Assembly (NCBI GenBank): GCA_029531795.1
Contig: JAPEIS010000003.1
Coordinates: 1,178,001 to 1,242,000 of the forward strand
Direction of reading: 5' to 3'
DNA from: Sclerotinia nivalis
Lineage: Eukaryota > Ascomycota > Leotiomycetes > Helotiales > Sclerotiniaceae
Length of the DNA: 64,000 nucleotides
Below, one piece after another: positions 47,992-59,396 of the stretch; the stretch's first letter is position 1; each line of letters opens with the position of its first letter. A model generated the notes under the pieces. That model was not told the DNA's origin. It saw only the letters and a program-made list of their open reading frames with translations, and did no database searches. The position numbers were made by a program, and so were the translations under genes.

Positions 47992-49481
47992 CTACCTACC
48001 TCCCAACATCCCACAAATTTGACTCCAAAATCTCTTCGTAACTAACCCCTCAATCTCACTCCTAGTCAACCACATGAAATCCTGCGCTCCGTATGCATTC
48101 CCCTTTAAATCAGCTTGACCTGCCATAATTCTTCCTTTCATATAGAATACTTTTTCTGCTTCTCTATTGAATTTTTTGGAAGGTTTGATTGTGAGACTAC
48201 CAATTGGTACATGACCTACTATCCATGTATTCATATTTTCACCGGCGGTTTCGGTAAGGATACGTTGGGTTGCCTGTTGATGGTGTGTTAGTTATGGAAA
48301 TGGAAGTGTGTTGAAGAAAAGGGAAAGAAAAATATAGAGAGAAACATAAACAAACCGTATGCAAAACCTCATTTCCCATCATATCACCCCTAGGAAATTC
48401 CCAAACATCAACTTCAATTTCCTTTCCCTCCTTATCCATACCCTTCCCCTTTCCCTTGACAACCAAATAAACCGTTTCCTCCAATTTCCTCGCCAAACTC
48501 TTCTTATCCTCTTCACCCTCCCTCTTCTCAAGTTTAACTCTTTCCCCCTCCTCTCCCATTCCCTCTTCAACAAGTTTTCCAGCTATTTCATCCCATTCCC
48601 CAACTTTACTATCCGTTCCTCCAATAAGAACTTCATCATTCCATCCTTCATCTCCATAAGCTTTATATCCACCAATATCCCTTGCTGCAACTCCATTCCT
48701 TTCTTTAACTCTTGCTTTCCATTCTATATCTGCTGGTTGATCTTTTTTATGATAAAAGTATCGAGTAAATGGTAATACCAATCTTTCATTTAAACGTTTT
48801 TGATAAAGATAAAATGCTTTTTCGAAAGGTGTTGCGGATTTAGTGAGGAGAGGTGGTCGACTTAGGATTATTCCAGTGGAAATTTTATAGGTTGTTGCTC
48901 CTGGAGAAGGTGTTATAGGAGGAGCAGAATCGATATGTGGAAGATGAGATGATGGTCCATCAAGAGGTTTAAAGGTTGAAGCTGCGACGGCGTAGGTTCG
49001 TGGGGTGGGAATTCGATGTATACATGGGGTATTGAGATGGATTCGGGGTGTAATTGTTGGTCTTGATGAATCTATATCATAATGTATTAGTATATAATCT
49101 TCATATTGCTTGAGCTTGCAAGCTATTGAGTTTTCGAGCTTGGAAGTAGCAAGCCTTAGACCCAGTAAATCTTCTCGCCTGCAAGCTCGCCATCCCCCCA
49201 ATGCCTCATCAAAACCAAACATGACGCTCCGCTGGCCCTCCGGGAGCCACTGCCGTGGGGGCTTTTTCGCTGCGCTCTAGGCAAGACTTTGAAAGAGAAA
49301 TTTAACCATTGACAGCGCTCCTCAAAAATACCAACGAAAGCGCGCATTCCATCCTCAACCCCCCCCTCTCTCCCCTCTCAATAACCACAAACACAACACA
49401 ACACAACAAAAGAAAAGAAAACAAATACATACATAATAATCTCGAAGCAGTTCTACTGCATCCTCTACTACTAGCCGTCAT
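47992..49481 (-). CDS. MRPL17: Mitochondrial large-subunit ribosomal protein mL46
   Basis: Three exons (49481-49433, 49071-48356, 48273-47992) give 348 residues. The start MTASSRGCSRTASRLL supplies a basic, Ser/Arg-rich targeting sequence. It joins over a long 361-bp intron (GTATGT...ATACTAATAC...ATATAG) to SSRPTITPRIHL and then TYAVAAS. Signature segments are KISTGIILSRPPLLTK, FEKAFYLYQKRLNERLVLPF, ADIEWKARVKER, VAARDIGGYKAYGDEGWNDE, VWEFPRGD, NMNTWIVGHVPIG and FYMKGRIMAGQADL. mL46 has a Nudix-like fold without catalysis and sits in the central protuberance region of the mitoribosome. Yeast calls it Mrpl17. A Glu/Lys-rich insert lies near 195-235. The first intron holds a GC-rich hairpin element that its neighbours lack. 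Confidence 0.93.
49223..49262. repeat. 40-bp GC-rich hairpin element, copy 1 (inside an mL46 intron)
   Basis: It begins GACGCTCCGCTGGCCCTCCG and ends GCCACTGCCGTGGGGGC. It differs at three of 40 positions from 55282-55321. Internal inverted repeats TGGCYC/GRGCCA and CCAC-TGCC-GTGG can form two hairpins. GC-rich DNA with more palindromes (GCTTGCAAGC) flanks it inside the intron. The style resembles fungal mitochondrial GC clusters. Confidence 0.75.
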
Positions 49482-51264
49482 ATCTGCTTTAAATGTATGT
49501 GTATGTGTTATAATTGAAAGATCTCCGCCCTCCAATCCAATCCAACCAAAACCAAAACCCAGAGCAGAAGAGAAGGGGATCCAAAAAATTAATTATCGCT
49601 TACTAATCCCCTTCATTCTCTCCCAATCCAATGAACCAATCCAACCAATCACTTACCCACCAAACATCTCCCACGCTAACCCCCAACCATCCATCACCTG
49701 ACCAACCATCCACCCACACATAAAAAGCCCTCCCTCCTTCTCCCCCTTCTTCCTTCCTTCCTTCCTAAAATAATCCACGGCATCAATCCTTATCATCAAG
49801 ACCCGATTCAACCCAGAACGTCCTGACCATTTATCGATGCCCAGAATGAACATCTCAGGCTTTTTTCGCTAGCGGTACCCTCGTCTTTATTCTACGGGAA
49901 CTGTTAGATAGCGACTGTTTACATTTACACATACATACACACATACATGCATGCATTTTTTTTTTCTGTTGTGGGGGTTTGGATTTTTGAGGGGTGGTTG
50001 GATACCAGATATTATGAGCGTTGGTTTTGGCTGAGCTGAGTTGGTGGTATTATTTAACTCGGTAACCTTACCTAGATAATTACAAAAGAAAATTGAACCA
50101 AAAAAAGAAGAAAACTCTTCAAATCTTCAAATCTTCAAATCTCTATCCAACTTCATTTATTTCTACCGCAGAATTTTCTCCCACATAAATGATTGAAAAA
50201 ACACAACCCAAACATAACCCAAACACAACCCAAACTCTATACAATAAATATAATCTACACACTGCCCTCCTACAGCAAGCTCTTTAACATTTCAGAAATA
50301 CAAATGCATACACAAATACACAAATACAAATATATAAAAAAGAACCAAAAAATTTCGGAATGAAAATAAGAGACACAAAATCTACTCTCCATCCCCATCA
50401 TCCCCTTAACAAATCCCATCACACATCAGCACAAACACTAATACTGATACAAATACAAACACCGTACCATACCATATATTTATTCTATCCTCTCCACTTC
50501 AATTGCGACTCAATTTTCCATGTAGAATTAAATCAAACATATCTTTTTTTTTCGAAGACTGAAATATCATTCATCTATCTATCTACGAGTATCTAGACAC
50601 CATTTCACCAATCCATTCCATCAATTCATCCCTTTCCATTTCCATTTAACATCCCGTATTTTTCTTATTCTCAGTAATCCCAATATTCTCCTCTCCTCTT
50701 CTCTTCTCCTCTCTCTCTCTTCCCTCTCCTCTCCATCACCCTTTCTCCCTCTCAATATACAAATCCATTCATCCCATCAATTATCCATCCACTCATCCAC
50801 CATTACAAAAAACCACCCATACCATACAATACCAGGTACAGGTACAGTACAATCACACCCTCCACCCAAATCCCCCATCCAAATGTATTACAAGCAAACA
50901 CTCCACCCCAATCTCCAGAACAAGAAAACGAAAAACACCCTACTATTGCTCCAGCGCAAAATATATTGGCATCATAATAGCAATTCATACCATCCATCCA
51001 TTTACCATGTAACATGCATGCCATGCAATGAATCGCTCCATTCCGTTCCATATAACACCAATTATATTTCGACGAAAAAAAAAGTGCTGTCCCAAATCGC
51101 AATAATAGAGTATTCCGATCGCTAATTGTGTTATGCTTCAAGTACCACAGACTCCTGGGAAGATGTGCCCATATTATGCCAAATGAAAATTTCCCAATGT
51201 ATCCATGATTTCGCCGTTTGTTCGTGAATGCGTAATTATTAAATTTCAATCCATTTATTGAAAT
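49482..51264. other. Pyrimidine-rich spacer
   Basis: About 1.8 kb between the mL46 start and the RING/PHD gene end. There are many CCAATCCAA, CTTCCTTCC and ACACAAATACA micro-repeats and CTCTTCTCCTCTC tracts. The 148-codon minus frame at 50803-51249 lacks an ATG and looks like 3' UTR. Confidence 0.55.
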
Positions 51265-53540
51265 TCAATTTGTTAAAGATTGAACTGCTTTACTAACTTC
51301 TGAAGTAGCAATCCTTTCCCATGAACTTTTATCTCCATCAGATGTGTTCTTATCGGCAACAAGTTCGTAAAGCTTTCTTGATACATTTCGATTAATATCA
51401 CAATATTGTTCATTTGATATCTTTTGAGATTTCCAATGAGGTCCTAGAGCTGTTTTAACCATTTTGCTAATACTTTCTTTTTCCTCAATTGACATGGCAT
51501 TTCGTATTGGTGAAGTATTTTCGGATCGTGATGTTGATTCTACAATATTTGTTCGTACAGGTGAAGAATCTTGAGATCTTGCTCGAGATGATTTTTGTCT
51601 GAGAGGTTGAGGTTGTCGAATTTCGGATATAGGAGATCCATCTCTCTTTCTCCTATTTTCATTTACGACTGTTTGATTTATCGAATCACCTGGTGATGAT
51701 CGATTTGGTGAATAATGAATAGCAGAAAAATCTGGCATAACAGTTGTACTTAAAGGAGGAGAACGGGATTGTCTACCTCTTGGTGGAGGTGTGGTCGATA
51801 ATGCGCGACTATGAAAAGAAGATGCAGGAGATGCTGGTGAAGTAGCAGGAGAAGAATAATCAAAAGATGGACTTGTGACACCATTTGCTCGATTAGATGT
51901 AACATCTAATCCAAACCTTATTGAATCTTCATCAGAAGATGGAGCCATCTCAACTTCTCGAAGTAGTGAAGAAAGAAAAGTAGGTTCCGAGTTTATGTTA
52001 ATTGTATTTGTCGGTCTTGGTGATCGTGTTGGTGAACCATTGCTTCTGCTAGATTGAGGTCGAGGTTGAGGATTTGTACTTGATGATGCGACAGATGATC
52101 CATTTTGAACAATTCGTGTTCTTGGACGCTTTTGTTTACGTTCAGGTTCTTCTGGTGTTGAACTACCACGGCTAGCTGGTGATGCGGTAGTTGATCTTCT
52201 GCGCTTTCTTGTATTTGATGCATCCTCGAGATTTTGAGCTCTCTCCATTGCTCCCCATGCTTGCCTTTCTTCACGAGTTTCAACCACAGGTGCCGGTGGT
52301 TCAATTCGTTCTCTCACAACTTGTGGTGCGGCGGCTCGAAATATTTGACCAGCACCTTGACGTCTGGCGATATGTAATCGTTGTTCCCATCTTCTAAATT
52401 CCGTAGCAGAAAAATGTTGAAGATCCCTATAACCTCTTAACTCCTGATCATCCTCGGCAAAATCAAGATCAACACCAGCGACATTTCGAATTGCGCTACT
52501 TAATTGACCCCAAGCATTAATCCATCTATCTTGTCTGCCATTCCTACGAGCACGTCGAACGCTGGCCTGAGTTCTGCTGAAATTTGGTCCTGAGAATGGT
52601 ATAGTTCTTGCCGGTCCTTGCGATTCATCGTGTTGACTAAAAGCACCACTTTCCACACATTCCATACAATACCAGTTACCAGCTGGAACATTGCTTAAAC
52701 CAATACAATGTGTATGATATGGTGTATCGCATCCATCGCATAATAAGAGGACATCTTCTTGATCTGACTGATCGCATATTGGACAAGATCTTCCTTCTTC
52801 CTCATCTTCATATTCTTCTGGATTATTTACTTGCCACTCAACTAAATCAAACTCGGCAGTTTGTTTTCGATCTTCGACGGCATATTCAGATTGAACGGTT
52901 CCTGTAAAAATAAGTTAGTGACTGTTTTAAATAAGTGTATAACTCGTAAGGTAGTAGGCAGCCATCAAGTCATGGGTGAAAGTCGCAAATCGTATATAAT
53001 TTCCAAGCTCCCAAAGAGATGAAAGTTAACCGTCGCAAAAGCGATTTAGCTCCTCAACAGCTTCAAGAAACATTGCCAACCAAGATTCTGGATTTAAAAT
53101 CTTCCCTTCCCAATATAAACCCCTCCAAACTCCAAAAAGTAAAAAGTAACAAGCTTACCTCCAACCCTATCAAGTACCACGACCAAATTAAAGCTCGCCC
53201 GACAAATCGGACAACTATTAGCCTTTTGACTCCATTCCCTCAAACAATGATCATGCAAAACATGATCACAAGGTTTAATCTGAGCCACGCAAAGTGCGTT
53301 ATTAATTTTCCCGGAATAATGATGATGTTGTTGATGATGATAAGGACCCTTTATAATTTCTATGAATTCGGAATGGGATTCTCGTGCTTTGCTCGCTTTG
53401 CCCCCCTCGAGATCATCATGGGGAATGGTTTGGGGGTCTTGCCGGTCTTGCACCACTGCACCACCTGGATATGGGACCTGGACCCCAACTTCATGTTGAA
53501 CCTCCAGATCTTCTAAACATACAATACATGCGTCTGTCAT
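51265..53540 (-). CDS. RING plus PHD finger protein (Asr1/PHRF1-like putative E3 ubiquitin ligase)
   Basis: Two exons (53540-53159 and 52901-51265) and a 257-bp intron (GTAAGC...CACTAAC...TACAG) give 672 residues. The RING is split by a long His-rich insert: CIVCLEDL at 5-12, then CDHVLHDHCLREWSQKANSC and PICRA. The PHD follows right after the intron (CPICDQSDQ, LLCDGCDTPYHTHC, NWYCMEC). The middle is disordered and Ser/Pro/Arg-rich. The C-terminal 75 residues form a conserved-looking helical block (TALGPHWKSQKI, YCDINRNVSRKLYELV). Yeast Asr1 has this RING-PHD order and ubiquitinates RNA polymerase II bound through its phosphorylated CTD. A nuclear role in transcription is inferred from that. 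Confidence 0.87.
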
Positions 53541-54068
53541 TTTGCCTCATGAAGTTGGTCGATTTGTTGGGAATGGGAGAAATTCATGAAAATATTAAAA
53601 GGGAACCAAAAAATGAATTAAATGAATTAGATGAGTTGAAAAAGAATTGTTTTGATTTTTGTTTATTTGAAAAAGTGGTGGTTGATTTGAAGTAAGAATT
53701 GATCGGTCGGTAATGTAGTAGTGTTGCAGTGGTGGTTGTTGATGGTGGTTTTAGTTCCTTTTGCAGTACGGTACAGTAGTGGTAAGTAAGTGGGTGGTTT
53801 TTTGCAGTAAGAAAAAGCGTTTGGTTTGGTGAGATTTTGATGGATGAAGGATGAAAGATGAAATTCAAATTTCAAATTCAACTTGATTGATACAGCCTTT
53901 CCAAAGAATTGACTTTGAGAAGGCACTAAAGAGAAGAAGAAGAGGCTAACTCGGCCAAGCTAAAGAAGCGATCCAATATCCAGTTGATAAAGAAGGATTG
54001 TGGAAAGATGATTGGATCTAAAATTACCCGTAGTAGGTGAACGTGATTCAAATGATGGGTGAATTGAG

Positions 54069-54118
54069 TAGGAATAGGAATAGGAATAGGAATATGAATA
54101 TGAATATGAATATGAATT
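54069..54118. repeat. Hexamer array (GGAATA)n passing into (TGAATA)n
   Basis: About four GGAATA units are followed by four ATGAAT-type units. One substitution step separates the two halves, which suggests expansion after a point change. Confidence 0.88.
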
Positions 54119-54218
54119 TGAATATAAAATGTATTGTAAGATCTCAAGATTATTATTTAGGTATCCATATTTTACGTACCTATGTTATAAAGTTAATGAG
54201 ATGAATGCCGTATCTAGC

Positions 54219-54302
54219 TAGTAGGTAGGGTAGGTAGGGTAGGTAGGGTAGGTAGGTAGGGTAGGTAGGTAGGGTAGGTAGTTAGGGTAGGTAGGTAGGT
54301 AC
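54219..54302. repeat. (GGTAGGTA / GGGTAGGTA)n minisatellite
   Basis: An alternating GTAGG and GGTAGGGTAGGTAGG pattern runs for about 84 bp. It is G-rich on one strand, so quadruplex formation is conceivable. Confidence 0.9.
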
Positions 54303-55281
54303 ATGGAAGAAGGTTTAAACCGTGTATATACGGAGGACTCCGTAAAGAAGACATCACAACATCATTCAGGGGAAAATCATCTATAGCTTCGGCATTTCAT
54401 ACCTCAATAGGTACGTACGGACGGAGTAAACATGTACATGTACAGAGAAAGGTAACAGAGTACGGAGTATATTTGTGGCTGGGCTCAAAGCTTCATTGAA
54501 GCCCCACCAAAGGGCCACCAAAGAAATCTATCTATAAAAAGTGACACTGAATGACTACATAATTACTCTACAACCTTCTAAAGTACCAACCAACCACATG
54601 ATTCCTTCATCCACATTCATAATTTGCACTCGTCTCCCATCTTTGGAATGTAAGTCTCACCTCTATTACTTCTATTTGCTTCTACTCTCTGATCTACCGA
54701 ATTCATCACTTTACCCCTCCATACAAAATATACCACCCATTTAGGTACTCATAGCAAAAACATACTACTACTAATTCTACCGCTACTTACTTTCAGACTG
54801 GGCCAACCATTTACTCCTCAGTAACTAACCTACCCACCTACAAATAACATATGCAACCCACAACATGGGTATCCCATCTGATCTGTGCTTCGTGTACAGA
54901 GTACTCACAAAAGCCCTCACCAAACCCATTTATTTAGCTAGCTCCTTTTTTTCTCTTTATGATAACTAAGGTGATTACCTAGTAGTATATACGAAGAAAG
55001 TACACAAGTTTCAAATCAATGTACTCGAGTAACGGTGAGCGAACCTCCTAGCTATCACCCCTCAATATCCACAAAGTACAGAATAAACTTTTATTCCGCC
55101 GCGATAAACGCTGGAATAGAATAGAAAGTCGGAAAATATCTATATATCACCTGATTTATATACATACCCAGTAGAATAAGACAAAATATTTCCAAAGACA
55201 AGCTTAGGTATATTATAAACTAACCTCATACATACATTCATACATTCATCCATATATATCACCGCCCCCAAAAGACAAAAA

Positions 55282-55321
55282 GACGCTTCGCTGGCCCTCC
55301 GGGGGCCACTGCCGTGGAGGC
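55282..55321. repeat. 40-bp GC-rich hairpin element, copy 2
   Basis: It begins GACGCTTCGCTGGCCCTCCG and ends GCCACTGCCGTGGAGGC, three mismatches from copy 1. The stem TGGCCC-TCCGG-GGGCCA is perfect here. It lies in AT-rich spacer 300 bp downstream of the epoxide-hydrolase-like gene. Confidence 0.75.
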
Positions 55322-55619
55322 AGACTATTTCAACATCTCGAAAAACAGAACAAACGCCTCAATATATCGTAACCTAATAACCTCTCATTTGAAACCATCT
55401 GCAGGAATGCATAGTATAAATAAAATGAATTGATCGGAAGTGTTGATATCTAAATGACTTAACTGGAAATTTACTTGGGTAATTGATATTTGATATTTTA
55501 CATCTACCTAGTCATGCGATGCGATGCGGTGAGATAAGACTTTTATGTTTTATTTTAATTTCCACTCCTCCTCACAGGAAGGTAGGTATCAAAAGATCTA
55601 AATCTCAAGACCTAAAAAT

Positions 55620-56751
55620 CTAAAGATGACTCTTCCCCCCAAAAGTCTCTTCCAAAAACTCCTCAATAAACGCATTAACTTCCTGCGGCTTCTCCCACAA
55701 AGCCCAATGACTCGAATCGATCTCCTTCCTCTTCAATTTCCCCTCGGTAAACCATTTCTCCATCCCCTCACTCATAGCAGGAGGTAATGCCGCATCTCTC
55801 GACCCCGCAATAAACATCGTAGGAACATCTACCTTGACTCCCTTCTCGTGAAACAACGGCGCCAATTCTCTCTCATCTTCGAAATTTAACTCGCCGGTGC
55901 GGTACCAGTTTAATGGACCCCGGATCCCGTTGATTGCATATTGTTCCGCGTAGTAGTCTAATTCTTCCTTGGATATGAGAGGAGAAGGACCGAGTTTTTC
56001 CAGATTAGAAAAGAGCACTCCTTCAGCAACGGAGAATCCGAGTTCATTTTCTGGGCTGCATCCTCCGTATAATGCATTTAACATGATTCTCAATTTATCC
56101 TTTCCTACAATTTCCCTCTCGACATCGGGTCCTTTGAGTTGCAATTGATATTTGAAGTTGGGGAGGTTGGTCAGGGATTTATATTCTAGTTGGGGAGGAA
56201 AGAAAGGAGTGCAGACGCTGAAGACGGCCAACACGAGTTTGGGGTAGTGGATAGCAATGCGGTAGACGATTGCTCCGCCCCAATCGTGGCCTCCGAGGAC
56301 AATGGATGTGGCTCCGATGACTTTGGCGAGGGCGGCGACATCGTCCGCGGCGGTTTTGTAGGTGAAAGCGCTAAGTTCTTGGGGGGAAGATGAGGAGGAG
56401 TAGCCTTGCATGTTGGGGACTACGACGCGGTAGTTTAGGGCTTGGAGGAAGGGGACTTGGTATCTCCAGCCGAATGCCATGTCAGGCCACTAGAGGAGTC
56501 AGTAAATGGTTTTGACATGTTGATTGAAGCTTTGAAAAGTATCATGTCCATTTAACTTTGTGATAGAACCATAAAAGCTACTTTACGATCCAGAAATGAA
56601 TTATAATGCTTACCCCATGAATGAGAAAGATGGTTGCAACAGGTTCAGCACCATTTTGAGGTTCGGCAAGAATATAAGAGTAAGTTCGACCATTTACATC
56701 AGCCGACTTATATTGGACTCGAGAGTCTTGTACTGCGAGTTTATCGACCAT
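55620..56751 (-). CDS. Epoxide-hydrolase-like alpha/beta hydrolase
   Basis: Two exons (56751-56614 and 56489-55620) with a 124-bp intron (GTAAGC...CTCTAG) encode 335 residues. The intron cuts the oxyanion-hole motif HG|WPD, and the join restores it. The nucleophile elbow is GGHDWGGAIVYR with Asp115, the acid is probably Asp278 (GSRDAALPP), and the base is His307 (SSHWALWEKP). An Asp nucleophile and the cap segment YYAEQYAINGIRGPLNWYR, with candidate Tyr residues, point to soluble epoxide hydrolase, which opens epoxides to diols. A haloalkane dehalogenase would normally have Trp next to the nucleophile in another pattern and is less likely. It ends GGKSHL, close to but not a standard SKL/SHL peroxisomal signal; targeting is possible. 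Confidence 0.9.
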
Positions 56752-57503
56752 TTTGATATGTGTTCAAGAGTAAAATATTCAAGAACGAAAGTATCTTGAA
56801 CAAGGCTAATGTTGAGGTGGCAATGTTGGCTTTTTTAAACAACGAGGCTGCCCCACCAAATGTCGTACCTCGGTCCCCAAAAAGTTAAAATTGGGTAACA
56901 GACAGCTGTTTACTTCTTGCGCGATGCATAACCAACCCCGCTGGCAATGTGTTATACTCCGAACTTTGGTCTAGAATGACGAATCATTTGATGATGGCAT
57001 CGGACTTAGGGTTATCCCACACGTTCTCGCCGAATATCAAATTGTACCCATAAAATTGAGAGATTCGAGGTCTTGACCTTGACATTCGTGTCGGGGCCAA
57101 TACTGAACCGCCTCAAACTTTCTATGATTGGCGAGATCATTGTGGCTAGAGAGAATACCTGACGAGCCACCAACGAACCATAGAACTTTTCACCAGGAAT
57201 TCCAGGCAGAATCGGCTCAATAAGTCGTCCGCTCAGGGATTGGCACAATGCCAAGACCGCGAATCTCTCAGGTTTATATGGTATTTTGGTTTCGTAGGTG
57301 GTTTGGCGGTCGATGTTTAAACAAATTCCCTTGAAATCAGTTGATTGTAAGTAATGTTGAAAAGAAAGGAAAGATTCTAATATAGCCAGTCTAAAGTACA
57401 AGACGGCTCGGGATATCATTGACCTCCTAAAGATATTAAACACCATTTGAGCATTTGAGCATTTTTCGACAATCAACTCCTTGAACCAATTCATATAAAG
57501 CAA
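56752..57503. other. Spacer with repeat copy B
   Basis: 752 bp between the epoxide hydrolase start and the pinin gene end, both on the minus strand. A 163-codon minus frame (57012-57503) crosses repeat copy B. The frame is likely repeat-derived, not a gene. Confidence 0.5.
57060..57285 (-). repeat. Dispersed repeat, copy B (less mutated)
   Basis: On the minus strand this reads ATACCATATAAACCTGAGAG ... CTGAGCGGAC ... GTCAGGTAT ... TATTGGCCCCGAC. It is the partner of 38804-38985 and keeps an open frame (EPILPGIPGE in both copies), about 40 bp longer after GTCAGGTAT. The fuller length suggests it is closer to the ancestral element. Confidence 0.7.
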
Positions 57504-58583
57504 TCAATAAATGACGGTATCCTCCTCTGCCTCTACTACTACCTCACCATTATGCTCCTCCAGATTATCTTTCTCAGTCTTGACCTGTGAGGACTGAGCA
57601 GCAAGTGCAGAAATTGGATTAGTAGTATCAATGTTAGAACTAGATGGAGACTCGGTATGAGGCTCACCCATCATCACATCAGACATCACCTTTACTTCGG
57701 ATTCCTCTTCAGCCTTTGGACCTCGTTCTTGATGTCGCCTTGCCCACTCGGACTTCTCTTCTTCGATCAGAATCTCAACCTTTTCGACCTGGGCTTTGAT
57801 TGTGGCTTCATTCCTGGCTGATAATTGCCATGGTTTGTAATACTTAATAAGTTAGCAATCAAAATAGTATGGGTAGGGATGTGGTGTAGTCCTCACGAGT
57901 TTTGGCTCTGTTTCCGTGGAAAGAAACCTGGCTATAGCTAACATATTCGTATGCCGTATTTGCATCTTCATAAAAACCATCAGCCTTATATCCCTCCCCT
58001 CTCTCGAAACTAACTAACCGATTCTTCCTGGAATTTCACTTGCTCAACCATTCGTACAGCCCTCAGGTTCGCAATCATCTCCTTCCTCTTATCTTCTGCT
58101 TCAACTTTTCTTTGCGCAGCTCTTTCCTTTTGTCGCGCCTCAATTTCTTGTCGCTTTTTCTGTTGTCCATTTGGCGTACTTTGATTAAGAGTATTCAACA
58201 AGCCTCCAAATAATCTTTGACCGCGCTTGCGCTCCTCTTGAACACTACTCCTCCGCCTTTCAGGATTAACATTTCTTGACCTTTCTGATACAATGGTAAG
58301 AGGTTGAGTCTTTCCAGATGATTCATGCTTCAAAGAATCGGTAGCTTGTGGAGAGGAATGTAGAATTGATGGAGAGCCGACGCTGCCTTCGGTGGAGATT
58401 CGGGGACGTTTTGAAGCTTCTTCGGACACGGATGATTGTCGACGCTTCTTGCGGGGACTTTTAACGTTTGGCGCATCTTGTTTAGGAACGACAACTGCAG
58501 ATGCCACGGGTCTATATTCTATTAGTAAGCTTTCATGACATGACTCAAGTTCTTCCTTTTACTTACGCTGGTAAATCTGTCAT
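57504..58583 (-). CDS. Pinin/SDK/MemA-domain nuclear protein
   Basis: Four exons (58583-58567, 58511-58019, 57965-57897, 57842-57504) encode 305 residues. The introns are 55, 53 and 54 bp. Exon 1 has just 17 nt (MTDLPA). The N-terminal third is basic and disordered (KSPRKKRRQSS). The pinin domain runs from GQRLFGGLLNTLNQS through a coiled coil (KKRQEIEARQKERAAQRK) to MQIRHTNMLAIARFLSTETE and KLYYKPWQLSARNE. An acidic tail ends VVVEAEEDTVIY. Pinin-domain proteins join spliceosome and exon-junction assemblies in the nucleus. The gene shares its 374-bp upstream region with the RDS3/PHF5A gene, another splicing factor. Confidence 0.88.
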
Positions 58584-58957
58584 ATTTGTTAACCATCACA
58601 CCTTGAATAGATTAGCAGAATTTCTCAAAATGATGTCGGTTCAAATAAGTAGAAAATAAATGTAAATTGTTTTGAAGCATTAAATCAATTCATCACTATT
58701 TGGTTTATTTTATGCGACATGCAATGCGGTATATATTGACAAATCCCTGTCTGTACTAGCGTTATGGTCTGTGCTTAGAAATCAAAGAACGAAAGCTTAC
58801 AGAATTTGGTGCCGGCGATATCAATAATAAATATCTGGAGCTCTTTAGACAATCATCTCTTTTACAACTGCGCCAATTCTCCTAATTGAAGTACCTATAC
58901 CTCTGGTAATTGTCCAGAAGATAACTTACAGCTTCATATCTATAGAGATAGTTAAAA
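58584..58957. promoter_or_regulatory. Divergent promoter between two splicing-factor genes
   Basis: 374 bp separate the pinin-domain start (-) from the RDS3 start (+). Any regulatory element here could act on both. The DNA is AT-rich and no known box stands out. Confidence 0.5.
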
Positions 58958-59396
58958 ATGTCTCGCCATCATCCGTATGTACAAAATCTCCTTCACTACA
59001 AAGGCTACAAAGTACTAACCTACATCTAGAGATCTCGTAATGTGCAGGAAGCAATCCGGTATTGCAATCGGACGTCTCTGCGATAAATGCGATGGCAAAT
59101 GTCCCGTTTGCGATTCTTACGTTCGTCCTACAACTCTCGTACGTATCTGCGAAGAGTGCAGCTTCGGAAACTATCAGAACAAATGTGTTGTATGTGGAGG
59201 GGAAGGCATTTCAGACGCATTCTATTGCTTTGAATGTACGAGATTGGAAAAGGACCGTGATGGATGCCCAAAGATTATCAATCTGGGTAGTAGCAGGACG
59301 GATTTGTTCTATCAGTAAGTTTTCCTGTCCAAAAGATGTGGTCAAGCAAAATATTAACATTTTTCGTGTAGAAAAAAGAATTTTCGGAATCATTAA
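58958..59396 (+). CDS. RDS3: SF3b subunit Rds3 / PHF5A
   Basis: Three exons (58958-58974, 59030-59314, 59372-59396) give 108 residues. The first intron is 55 bp and cuts codon 6 of [20 protein letters not shown]. The second is 57 bp and ends GTGTAG. The protein is nearly identical in pattern to human PHF5[62 protein letters not shown] and TDLFYQ, followed here by KKNFRNH. The CxxC knuckles form a zinc knot fold. In the U2 snRNP SF3b complex it grips SF3B1 and lines the branch-site adenosine pocket, where pladienolide-type inhibitors bind. It is essential in yeast. Confidence 0.97.

Larger units (their letters stand above)
53541..55619. other. Gene-free spacer with microsatellites
   Basis: 2.1 kb. 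It contains the GGAATA and GGTAGGTA arrays and the second GC-hairpin element, each listed separately, plus AT-rich DNA. The plus frame at 54541-54744 starts with GTG and is not supported. Confidence 0.55.

Noticed and set aside
48239..49222. mL46 starting at MFGFDEALGG
   Set aside because: That start uses intron sequence containing the hairpin element. The upstream exon supplies a proper targeting peptide, and a classic ATACTAATAC branch site with ATATAG supports the splice.
50803..51249. 148-codon minus frame after the RING/PHD gene
   Set aside because: The first codon is TTG, the composition is Cys/Trp/Tyr-rich and random-looking, and it sits where the 3' UTR should be.
53019..53516. 165-codon plus frame
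   Set aside because: It is exactly antisense to the RING exon of the minus-strand gene, whose zinc-finger motifs are clear.
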